The notes beneath the pieces are model-generated. The model did not search any database and was not told where the DNA came from. It saw only the letters and a list, made by a program, of their open reading frames with translations. Positions 56,184 to 64,000 of a DNA stretch of 64,000 bases are shown here, piece after piece; position 1 is the stretch's first letter, and each line of letters opens with the position of its first letter. Source of the stretch: Phytobacter diazotrophicus (GTDB lineage Bacteria > Pseudomonadota > Gammaproteobacteria > Enterobacterales > Enterobacteriaceae); the NCBI GenBank assembly GCA_004346725.1, contig SMDE01000002.1, positions 448,886 through 512,885 of the forward strand. The letters run 5' to 3'. The translations under genes were made by a program, and so were the position numbers.

Positions 56184-56834
56184 ATGCTGTTCAATCAGGA
56201 GCAGAGACGTCATCACACAATGATGTGTCTCGCAGCAGTACTGATTTATCATTGTTTTTTCTTTATTGTGGCACTGCTGCCCAATTATGCCGCGCTCTAT
56301 CATTCAGGTTTTGCTGCGCTATTTGTCGGCCTGGCCGTGAGCTTGCCGTGCACACTCCTGCTCTGGCGATACTACAACCATCACTACCCTTTTATGCCGT
56401 TGGGGCAATTTAACCCCGGTTATTTCGCATTGGGCTTACTGGCTATTATCGCACTCAATATTGTCTGGCAGGTTTTGGGGATCGAAGAAGAGTGGGTGGC
56501 ATCGCTAAAGAGCTACTCGGTTTCTGCGCGTTGGGGTCTGGCGTTCGCCATTTGTTTTATTGCCCCGTTTTGTGAAGAGGTGATTTTTCGCGGCTTCTTA
56601 CTCAACGCCTTTCTGCGCTGGGGACGCTTTGCCAGGCAGCAGAGCATCGTGGTGACTTCGGTAGCCTTTGCGCTTATGCATACGCAATACCACGCGCCAG
56701 CCACCTTTATCTGGCTGTTTACTTTTTCGGCTCTGCTTTGCGTGGTAAGAATGTCATCCGGTGGGCTACTGCTGCCAATGCTGCTACATATGCTCAATAA
56801 CACCGCCTCATTTTCCTTGTCCACGATGAGCTAA
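56184..56834 (+). CDS. CPBP family intramembrane glutamic protease
   Basis: 216 residues from the ATG at 56184 (AGGGA 8 nt upstream). Six to seven hydrophobic spans; the CPBP motifs are EEVIFRGF (EExxxR), FALMHTQY (FxxxH) and HMLNNT (HxxxN). Related to Rce1 and to immunity or maturation proteases. It lies opposite in strand between flhB and cheZ, where E. coli has no gene. Confidence 0.88.
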   Translation: MLFNQEQRRHHTMMCLAAVLIYHCFFFIVALLPNYAALYHSGFAALFVGLAVSLPCTLLLWRYYNHHYPFMPLGQFNPGYFALGLLAIIALNIVWQVLGIEEEWVASLKSYSVSARWGLAFAICFIAPFCEEVIFRGFLLNAFLRWGRFARQQSIVVTSVAFALMHTQYHAPATFIWLFTFSALLCVVRMSSGGLLLPMLLHMLNNTASFSLSTMS

Positions 56835-56835
56835 A

Positions 56836-56865
56836 AAAACGGGAAGCATTGCTGCTTCCCGTTTT
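56836..56865. terminator. Bidirectional terminator between CPBP gene and cheZ
   Basis: A perfect 13-bp stem, AAAACGGGAAGCA with TGCTTCCCGTTTT, around the loop TTGC. It ends both the rightward protease transcript and the leftward che operon. Confidence 0.92.
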
Positions 56866-56890
56866 ATCAGTATGGCTCAGTGCAAGGACA

Positions 56891-57535
56891 TCAGAAACCG
56901 AGACTGTCGAGCAGATCGTCAACCTGATCCTGGCTTGCCACCACGCCCGCTTTCGTCGCATCAAGCTGCGGCCCATTGAGCAGACTTTCGTTTTCACGTT
57001 TCGGACGCGCAGACTGATCGGGAATGTTTTCGATCAGCACCATCAGAAGCTGTCGTTCAATTTCCTGAATCACATCCATCATACGCTTGATAACCTGACC
57101 GGTAAGGTCCTGGAAATCCTGCGCCATCATGATGTCTAACAGTTGCGCGTTGGTGAAGCTGGTGTGTCCCGGCACATCACCGAGGAATTTACGGGTGTCA
57201 GTCACCAGTTCACGGGCATCTTTCAGCTCGATAGGATTTTCAAACCACTCATCCCAACGCTTGGACAGGGATTTGGCCCCTTTTTCCATCGCATCCTGAT
57301 GCGGTTGCGACGCCTCGACGCTATTGAGTGCGCGTTCAGCCGCCTGCGCGGTCATCTGCACCACGTAATCAAGACGATCACGGGCATCAGGAATGGCTTC
57401 CGCCGCTTCAGCAATCGCCTGATCCAATCCCAATTCACGTAAACTGTCACGCAGCATACGTGTCAGGCTACCGATACGGGCAATGATATCGCTGGCTGAA
57501 TGTTCTTCCGTAGGTTTAATTGAAGGTTGAATCAT
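56891..57535 (-). CDS. cheZ: Chemotaxis phosphatase CheZ
   Basis: 214 residues as in E. coli; conserved [20 protein letters not shown] segment carries the catalytic Gln, and the C-terminal helix [12 protein letters not shown] binds CheY-P. Confidence 0.97.
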   Translation of the reverse strand: MIQPSIKPTEEHSASDIIARIGSLTRMLRDSLRELGLDQAIAEAAEAIPDARDRLDYVVQMTAQAAERALNSVEASQPHQDAMEKGAKSLSKRWDEWFENPIELKDARELVTDTRKFLGDVPGHTSFTNAQLLDIMMAQDFQDLTGQVIKRMMDVIQEIERQLLMVLIENIPDQSARPKRENESLLNGPQLDATKAGVVASQDQVDDLLDSLGF

Positions 57536-57545
57536 CGTCCAGTCC

Positions 57546-57941
<396 letters not shown>

Positions 57942-57951
57942 TCACTCCTCG

Positions 57952-59004
57952 TTAAATACGTATTGCCTGTCCGGCACTAATTTTTGCCAACATCTGCTGG
58001 CTTACCTGGCTAAGATCGACCACTTCGCTGACGCCACCCATATTGATAGCTTCGCGCGGCATGCCGAACACCACACAACTTGCCTCATTTTGTGCAATGG
58101 TCCAGGCTCCAGCCTGGTGCATCGCTAACATTCCGGCCGCACCGTCATTGCCCATACCGGTGAGGATAACCCCCACGGCATTGCGCCCGGCGTATTTCGC
58201 GACCGAATGAAACAGTACGTCCACAGCGGGACGGTGACGGTTCACCGGCGGCCCATCGTGGATCTTAATCTGATAGTTTGCCCCGCTACGCGCCAGCTCC
58301 ATATGCTTGTCGCCCGGCGCAATATACGCATGTCCTGGCAGGACACGCTCACCATCTTCCGCCTCTTTCACGGTAATCTGGCACAGCTTATTCAGGCGTT
58401 CGGCAAACGAACGTGTGAACCCTGGCGGCATGTGCTGCGTAATAAGAATACCCGGACTTGACAGCGGCAATGGCTGGAGTACATGACGAATTGCCTCTGT
58501 TCCTCCGGTTGAAGCGCCAATGGCCAGCAATTTTTCCGAACTTAACAACGGACCAGACTTCAACGCTGCCGGGGCTGCCGACATGGGTTTATGTGCCGCA
58601 AGGCGCGCGCGCGAGGCGGTACGCACTTTTTCGGCGATCATTTCGCTGTAGGCCAGCATCCCTTCGCGAATACCGAGCTGGGGTTTAGTGACGAAATCAA
58701 TCGCCCCTAACTCCAGCGCACGCAGCGTCACTTCTGAGCCTTTTCCCGTCAGGGAAGAAACCATCACGACTGGCATCGGACGCAGGCGCATCAGTTTTTC
58801 CAGGAAATCCAGACCGTCCATCCGCGGCATTTCCACATCAAGCGTCAGCACATCAGGGTTAAATTTTTTAATTAAATCCCGTGCAACCAACGGATCCGGC
58901 GCCGTCGCCACCATTTCCATATCGCTGTGGCTATTGATAATTTCGGTCATGATTTGGCGCATCAATGCAGAATCATCGACGGACATTACCCTGATTTTAC
59001 TCAT
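57952..59004 (-). CDS. cheB: Chemotaxis methylesterase CheB
   Basis: 350 residues: receiver domain with [11 protein letters not shown], then methylesterase domain with Ser in [11 protein letters not shown], His in TQHMPPGFT and Asp in GMGNDGAAG. Overlaps cheR by 4 nt. Confidence 0.98.
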   Translation of the reverse strand: MSKIRVMSVDDSALMRQIMTEIINSHSDMEMVATAPDPLVARDLIKKFNPDVLTLDVEMPRMDGLDFLEKLMRLRPMPVVMVSSLTGKGSEVTLRALELGAIDFVTKPQLGIREGMLAYSEMIAEKVRTASRARLAAHKPMSAAPAALKSGPLLSSEKLLAIGASTGGTEAIRHVLQPLPLSSPGILITQHMPPGFTRSFAERLNKLCQITVKEAEDGERVLPGHAYIAPGDKHMELARSGANYQIKIHDGPPVNRHRPAVDVLFHSVAKYAGRNAVGVILTGMGNDGAAGMLAMHQAGAWTIAQNEASCVVFGMPREAINMGGVSEVVDLSQVSQQMLAKISAGQAIRI

Positions 59005-59870
59005 GCTTTATCCTTACTCAGCGCGTAAACGGTCTGACCACGCAGGCTAAACTCACGCACAAGGTTGCTGAAATTCTCCGAATGCCCGGCAAAAAGTAGT
59101 CCGTCAGGCTTAAGCAATGGTGCAAAACGATGCAAGATATCCTGCTGCGTCGTTTTATCAAAATAAATCATTACGTTACGGCAAAAAATCGCGTCAAACG
59201 GTCCAGGGACGTTATATTGTTTATCGAGCAAATTCACCGAGGTGAAATCAACATAATTCGACAGTTCCTGACGCACGCGCACCAGACCGGCATGGGGCCC
59301 GGTTCCACGCATGAAGTAACGCTGTAGCTGTTGCGGCGACAGCGTTTTCAATTCATCCTGGCGATAGACACCGTTACGGGCTTTTTCCAGCACTTCGGTA
59401 TCAATATCGCTGGCAATTACCTTGAAACGACCCGGCGCCATACCGAGTGCATCTGCCAACGTAATCGCAATGGAATACGGCTCTTCACCAGTCGACGCCG
59501 CAGCACTCCAGACGCGATACTCGCCGGTACGCTTACGGGCATGCTCCGCAAGGACCGGGAAGTGGTGAGCTTCCCGGAAAAATGCCGTGAGGTTAGTGGT
59601 CAGCGAGTTTATAAAAGCCTGCCACTCGGCGCTATTTTGGTTCGCTTCTAGCATGCTCAGGTAACGACCAAAATCATCCAGCCCAAGGGTGCGTAAACGA
59701 CGAACAAGGCGGTTATAGACCATGTCCCGCTTGTGGTCGGCGAGCACGATCCCTGCGCGTTGATAAATCAACTGACATATTCGACGAAAATGCGCGTCAG
59801 ACAGCGCAAGACGCTGAGTCATCTGTTGCATGAGTGATGACGTTTGCCCAGTAGGCATTGATGATGTCAT
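59001..59870 (-). CDS. cheR: Chemotaxis methyltransferase CheR
   Basis: 289 residues; SAM domain with [15 protein letters not shown] and [11 protein letters not shown]. The basic N-terminal domain and beta-subdomain that bind the NWETF pentapeptide of Tar are present. Confidence 0.98.
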   Translation of the reverse strand: MTSSMPTGQTSSLMQQMTQRLALSDAHFRRICQLIYQRAGIVLADHKRDMVYNRLVRRLRTLGLDDFGRYLSMLEANQNSAEWQAFINSLTTNLTAFFREAHHFPVLAEHARKRTGEYRVWSAAASTGEEPYSIAITLADALGMAPGRFKVIASDIDTEVLEKARNGVYRQDELKTLSPQQLQRYFMRGTGPHAGLVRVRQELSNYVDFTSVNLLDKQYNVPGPFDAIFCRNVMIYFDKTTQQDILHRFAPLLKPDGLLFAGHSENFSNLVREFSLRGQTVYALSKDKA

Positions 59871-59889
59871 AGCGCCTTCTCATTCTGAT

Positions 59890-61488
59890 TTAGGATACAA
59901 CCGGCACTCCTTTGGGGAGTACCGCGTCTGATGTAACGACATGTTCTTCTAACTTAAACACAGCCACCAGGGAGGTCAGATGATCTGCCTGATGCGCTAA
60001 CTGATCGGTTCCCGCGGCGGCTTCTTCAACGAGCGCAGCATTCTGTTGGGTCACCTGATCCATCTGGCTTACTGCCAGTGCGACCTGCTCAATACCCCGG
60101 CGCTGTTCATCCGAAGCAGAGGCAATTTCGCCCATAATATCGTTCACCTGGGTGACAGAGTGGACGATCTCCATCATGGTTTTCGCAGAGGTATCCACCA
60201 GCACAGATCCCTGCTCAACACGTGAAACTGACTCTTCGATCAGACCTTTGATCTCTTTGGCAGCCTGCGCGCTTCGGCTGGCGAGGTTACGCACCTCCCC
60301 GGCCACCACAGCGAAACCACGTCCCTGCTCACCTGCCCGCGCCGCTTCTACCGCCGCGTTCAACGCCAGAATATTGGTCTGGAAAGCGATACCGTCAATC
60401 ACGCTGATAATATCGCCAATCTTTTGCGAACTGGCGGCGATCTCATGCATAGTGCTTGCCACATTCGACGCCTGCTGCCCGCCTTTACGCGCCGTTTCCG
60501 CCGCGCTCTGTGCCAGACCAGATGCCTGACGGGCGTTATCGGCGTTTTGTCCCACGGTCGCCGTTAACTGTTCCATGCTGGCCGCCGTTTGCGCCAGCGA
60601 CGCCGCCTGTTGTTCGGTGCGCGCCGACAGGTCGTTGTTGCCTTCGGCAATCTCCGAGATACCGGTATGCATCGCGTAGCTGCCGTGACGCACCTCGGTC
60701 ACGGTTGAACGCAGCGCGGTCTGCATCTTTTTGAGGCTGGCAAAAATGGCCGAAATTTCATTTTTACCCACTACCGCAATCGGTCGAGCCAGATTGCCCT
60801 CGGAAATACTGTCAAAGTGACTACTGACAATGGCCAGCGGCTGAACAATCATCTTGCGCGACCACCACAGCGCCGCCGACGTCAGCAACGCCGCCAGAAC
60901 GACCACCACGGCGAAAATCACCGCTGAGCGCTGGTAATTGCTTTGCCCCTCTGCCTTAGCGGTCTCCACAAAGTGGTTGATATGCTGCTGCCAGACCGTA
61001 AAGTTTTTATCAAATACATCCTGCGACTGCTGAATCGGCGCCGACATAAAGTCGGATAGCTGATTGCTTTCAAGCCACGCGGCCTGGTGTTCCAGATCTC
61101 CATGCCATGCCGTATAAGCCACTTTCGTTCCGTCCTGCAGACGCTTACCTTCATCGGTCAGCGCCGGGATACTCAGAAACTCATTAATACTGTTATCGGC
61201 ATCTTTCAGATTATCTTTCGCCTGTTTCATTAGCGCTTTGATATCGTCCGGCGGATAACTCAGCGCCGTTAACGTACCGGCTTTATTCAATGATGTACTG
61301 GCTTGTAATAACCAGGCGCGGGTTTGCATCAATGCGTTGCGCTGGATGTTACTTTTTTCAACTTCTGATAAATGGGCGGTGCTTTGACGAAACGCCCAAA
61401 ACGACAATCCGTTGCTCCCTACCTGCAAAATGCCACAAACGATCAAGATCAAAAAAAGTGTCGTAGAAATTCGAATACGGTTTAACAT
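59890..61488 (-). CDS. tap: Methyl-accepting chemotaxis protein Tap (dipeptide receptor)
   Basis: 532 residues from the ATG at 61488 (GGGAG 5 nt upstream); an ATG at 61500 is possible. Two membrane spans, a periplasmic domain resembling Tap ([20 protein letters not shown]-type, then [14 protein letters not shown]), HAMP, and the conserved signalling hairpin. As in E. coli Tap, the C-terminus ends in VVS without the NWETF tether. Salmonella lacks tap, so the host is not Salmonella-like in this respect. Confidence 0.93.
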   Translation of the reverse strand: MLNRIRISTTLFLILIVCGILQVGSNGLSFWAFRQSTAHLSEVEKSNIQRNALMQTRAWLLQASTSLNKAGTLTALSYPPDDIKALMKQAKDNLKDADNSINEFLSIPALTDEGKRLQDGTKVAYTAWHGDLEHQAAWLESNQLSDFMSAPIQQSQDVFDKNFTVWQQHINHFVETAKAEGQSNYQRSAVIFAVVVVLAALLTSAALWWSRKMIVQPLAIVSSHFDSISEGNLARPIAVVGKNEISAIFASLKKMQTALRSTVTEVRHGSYAMHTGISEIAEGNNDLSARTEQQAASLAQTAASMEQLTATVGQNADNARQASGLAQSAAETARKGGQQASNVASTMHEIAASSQKIGDIISVIDGIAFQTNILALNAAVEAARAGEQGRGFAVVAGEVRNLASRSAQAAKEIKGLIEESVSRVEQGSVLVDTSAKTMMEIVHSVTQVNDIMGEIASASDEQRRGIEQVALAVSQMDQVTQQNAALVEEAAAGTDQLAHQADHLTSLVAVFKLEEHVVTSDAVLPKGVPVVS

Positions 61489-61530
61489 CAACGCTCCCAT
61501 CAGGCGGCAAAGTGCCGCGGGTTAAAGCAG

Positions 61531-63195
61531 TTAAAAAGTTTCCCAGTTATCGTTTTGTCCGGTCGTTAGCTGACGGGCTCTGGAAGGAGCCGAAGTAATG
61601 GCTGCCGCCGGATTAAGCGCTCCTTGCGCGGTTTTTGTAGGGACTGAAGAGAGACGGAAAGTAGAAACCGCTTGCGTCAACCTGCTGGCTTGTTCTTCTA
61701 ATGCAGCCGCAGCGGCGGCAGATTGTTGTACCAGCGAGGCGTTTTGCTGCGTGACGCGATCCATTTCGGATACCGCCAGCGCAACCTGGTCGATGCCACG
61801 GCTCTGTTCATCAGAGGCCGAAGCAATCTCACCCATAATGTCGTTTACACGGGTTACTGCACTCACAATATCGCCCATCGTCTCACCGGCGCTTTCAACC
61901 AGTACCGAACCGGTATCCACGCGAGAGACAGAGTCTTCAATCAGCGCTTTGATTTCTTTTGCCGCCTGGGCGCTGCGGCTGGCAAGGTTACGCACTTCGC
62001 CAGCAACCACCGCAAAGCCACGGCCCTGCTCACCGGCGCGGGCGGCTTCAACCGCCGCGTTGAGGGCAAGGATGTTGGTCTGGAAGGCAATACCGTCGAT
62101 GACGCCAGTAATATCGGCAATTTTTTGCGAACTGGCGGCAATGTCATGCATGGTTTTCACCACGCCATCCACCACTTTACCGCCGCGTTCAGCGGTTTCG
62201 GAGGCGCTTTTCGCCAGTAGCGATGCCTGACGGGCGTTTTCGGCGTTCTGTTTCACCGTTGCGGTCAGCTCTTCCATACTGGCCGCCGTCTCTTCCAGCG
62301 CCGAGGCTTGTTCTTCGGTACGGGATGACAGGTCATTGTTGCCCGCGGCGATTTCGCTGGTGCCAGAATGAATAGCATCAGAACCGGCACGCACATTGGT
62401 TACCGTATCAATCAACGAGCGCTGCATATGGTCAACGCTTTGGGCCAGATCGGTAATCTCACTGCGCCCTTCAACCACCAGCGTATCGGTCAAATTGCCG
62501 CTGGCGATTTCACGAATGTGTTTAATGACCGCGGTCAACGGCGCCAGCAGAATGCGGCGAATGCCGTACCAGACCAACGCCAGCACAACGACCAGGGCCA
62601 GCGCGAGGGCCGCCATCTGCCATTTTGCAAAGTTATAATCACTTACGCTTTCGTCATAGGCTTTGCGATACAGCGATTCGCTTAACTGGGCATATTTGCC
62701 CATCGCATCACCGAGACCGTTTTGCATACCCTGCGTTGGCTGCGCAAAGTAGCCATCCATGTTGCCGCCTTCCAGAAACTGCACCAGTTCCGTCAGTCCG
62801 GCCGCATAGGTTTTATACTTTTCATCCAGCACCTGACGCGCCTCTTCCATCGCGGGTACCGATGGCATGGCACGGAAGGCATCGTAGTGTTTTGCCGCAT
62901 CAGCCAGGCTGGATTTCGCGCTTTTTAATAAATCAGTTTTAGCGCTACTTTGTTGGTTGTTCGGGTCCATCATCATTCGGGCTGACGAACGGCTCAGGTT
63001 GATACGTGTTTGCAGCATCAGTTCCCAGGTTTTCGTCAGTTCGGTCTGTTGCATGCGCAGATCGTTGGAAACCGCAAAGCTTTGCTGATTTTGATTAAGA
63101 GAAGAGAATAAAAGCCCGCCCGAGAGCAACTGCAGCAGCGCAAACACTACCAGTACACTCATCAGCATTGTGACAACGCGAATACGGTTCAACAT
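61531..63195 (-). CDS. tar: Methyl-accepting chemotaxis protein Tar (aspartate receptor)
   Basis: 554 residues. The periplasmic domain has [12 protein letters not shown] (aspartate-binding arginines), [12 protein letters not shown]-type segment, then HAMP and the methylation helices. It ends in the NWETF pentapeptide that tethers CheR and CheB. AGGAAGG lies 6 nt before the ATG. A sigma-28 promoter lies just upstream. Confidence 0.96.
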   Translation of the reverse strand: MLNRIRVVTMLMSVLVVFALLQLLSGGLLFSSLNQNQQSFAVSNDLRMQQTELTKTWELMLQTRINLSRSSARMMMDPNNQQSSAKTDLLKSAKSSLADAAKHYDAFRAMPSVPAMEEARQVLDEKYKTYAAGLTELVQFLEGGNMDGYFAQPTQGMQNGLGDAMGKYAQLSESLYRKAYDESVSDYNFAKWQMAALALALVVVLALVWYGIRRILLAPLTAVIKHIREIASGNLTDTLVVEGRSEITDLAQSVDHMQRSLIDTVTNVRAGSDAIHSGTSEIAAGNNDLSSRTEEQASALEETAASMEELTATVKQNAENARQASLLAKSASETAERGGKVVDGVVKTMHDIAASSQKIADITGVIDGIAFQTNILALNAAVEAARAGEQGRGFAVVAGEVRNLASRSAQAAKEIKALIEDSVSRVDTGSVLVESAGETMGDIVSAVTRVNDIMGEIASASDEQSRGIDQVALAVSEMDRVTQQNASLVQQSAAAAAALEEQASRLTQAVSTFRLSSVPTKTAQGALNPAAAITSAPSRARQLTTGQNDNWETF

Positions 63196-63226
63196 GCTAC
63201 ACCTTCCTGAAAACTTGTTAACGGTG

Positions 63227-63253
63227 TTATCGGCAAGGGGCTATAGAACTTTA
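63227..63253 (-). promoter_or_regulatory. Sigma-28 (FliA) promoter of tar-tap-cheRBYZ
   Basis: On the minus strand TAAAGTTC, 11 bases and GCCGATAA. This matches the FliA consensus TAAAGTTT-N11-GCCGATAA in all but one base. The tar ATG lies about 32 bp downstream of the -10. Confidence 0.92.
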
Positions 63254-63335
63254 CATTTGCGAAAGGGAATTAAACCGTCTCAATATTAACCGTAGAAATC
63301 CCCTTCGTCTGGAATGTTAAAAAGCGATAACTCAA

Positions 63336-64000
63336 CTAAAAAGCGAGATCGATAAGTAATGTGTCACTGTATGTTCCTCCCGGTGGGGTCGTCTGATTCG
63401 GCATGACCTGCGCCGTATAGTTATAGGTGCGTAACGTGCCATCGGTGCTGATCGATGAAGACGTCCCACTGGACCAGCGCTCCGCCCCCGCAGCCCCCCA
63501 ACGGGATGATGTGCTGCCTTTATAGATTTCATAACTCAGCCGATTTGAACCGTTTGCCATCTGCCGTACCGTCCCATTGGCATTGTTGCCATTATTGATA
63601 CCAATGGTATAGGCATACCCTTTAGTACAGGTCACGCTAATCGATTGTGAAATGGCGGGGAACGCCTTCGCGATTGGCGCACTGCCGAAATTGACATTAG
63701 GTGCTGAAATCGCAGTGCAATCGTTGGTCACTGTCATGCTTACCGTAAGATTCAGCGCCAGGTTACCGCTTTGCAACTGCGTACAACCGGTTAAAATGGT
63801 CCCCACCGCGCATATGTTGTAGTAGAGATTCAGGTTTAACGTCCCCGCATAGGGGCCAGCCGAAACGCTTTGACCGGTCACAGTGCGTAGAAAGAGTGGC
63901 AGCGTATAGCGCTTCGATCCCAGTACCGTCAAAAGAAAAGTGCCATTCCAGGTATAGCCAGCCCCACCGTTCGTGACTTCGCCCGACGAACAGCCAGACA
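63336..64000 (-). CDS. Spore coat U domain pilus protein, probable tip subunit (partial)
   Basis: The frame is open to the right edge with no start in it, so the N-terminal part is missing. Residues visible: the end of one spore-coat-U domain (YAGTLNLNLYYNICAVG), then a complete second one with VTNDCTAISAPNVNFGS and the final strand GTYSDTLLIDLAF. Two-domain members serve as tip adhesins (CsuE-type) of archaic chaperone-usher pili. It is likely the last gene of that operon, whose other genes would be to the right. Confidence 0.8.
   Translation of the reverse strand, partial: SGCSSGEVTNGGAGYTWNGTFLLTVLGSKRYTLPLFLRTVTGQSVSAGPYAGTLNLNLYYNICAVGTILTGCTQLQSGNLALNLTVSMTVTNDCTAISAPNVNFGSAPIAKAFPAISQSISVTCTKGYAYTIGINNGNNANGTVRQMANGSNRLSYEIYKGSTSSRWGAAGAERWSSGTSSSISTDGTLRTYNYTAQVMPNQTTPPGGTYSDTLLIDLAF

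Overview
The window joins two genomes. Positions 1 to about 29,150 are AT-rich and phage-like. From about 29,160 to 64,000 the DNA is GC-richer enterobacterial chromosome. Genes such as ruvC-yebC-nudB-aspS, cmoAB, argS, flhBAE and tar-tap-cheRBYZ place the host in the Enterobacteriaceae, near Enterobacter, Leclercia, Lelliottia or Citrobacter. The species cannot be fixed from this window.

The prophage is cut by the left edge, and its right end is the large serine integrase at 27431-29092. Its virion genes run leftward in lambda-like order: terS, terL, connector, portal, protease-capsid fusion, two joining/completion proteins, two tail-tube proteins, tail chaperones with a -1 frameshift, tape measure, three tail-tip proteins and a partial gpJ-like protein. 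Of the two tail-tube proteins, one carries a long fibre and an S74-type intramolecular chaperone. From 15.6 to 22.8 kb lies an accessory block on both strands: a PD-(D/E)XK nuclease-like protein, EcsC, small exported proteins, a degenerate EAL protein, DUF1493, a YfjP-type GTPase and an HNH nuclease. From 22.8 to 27.4 kb lie a dyad-rich non-coding stretch, an SF2-like helicase, an AP2/HNH-type protein, two tiny genes and two hypotheticals. No CI-like repressor, lysis gene or tRNA is visible here. The whole prophage is studded with the palindromic octamer CAGTACTG (about 31 copies by eye, against 2 in the 35 kb of host DNA).

The chromosome reads, left to right: a MmyB-type HTH regulator next to the integration point; ruvC, yebC, nudB, aspS; yecD-yecE-yecN-cmoA-cmoB; cutC, yecM; a nine-gene unit for membrane fatty-acid modification (YbgA-like, DUF3833, chalcone-isomerase-like, DUF2878, CFA-type methyltransferase, DUF1365, FAD oxidoreductase, SDR, NTF2-like) with an upstream MerR/MlrA-type regulator; argS; a rhamnogalacturonan pair (GH105 hydrolase and GPH transporter); flhE-flhA-flhB; a CPBP protease on the other strand; cheZ-Y-B-R-tap-tar; and a two-domain spore-coat-U pilus protein cut by the right edge. 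A near-consensus sigma-28 promoter lies upstream of tar, where cheW would normally sit.

All coordinates come from reading the sequence. Family names rest on recognised motifs and gene order, not on database searches.
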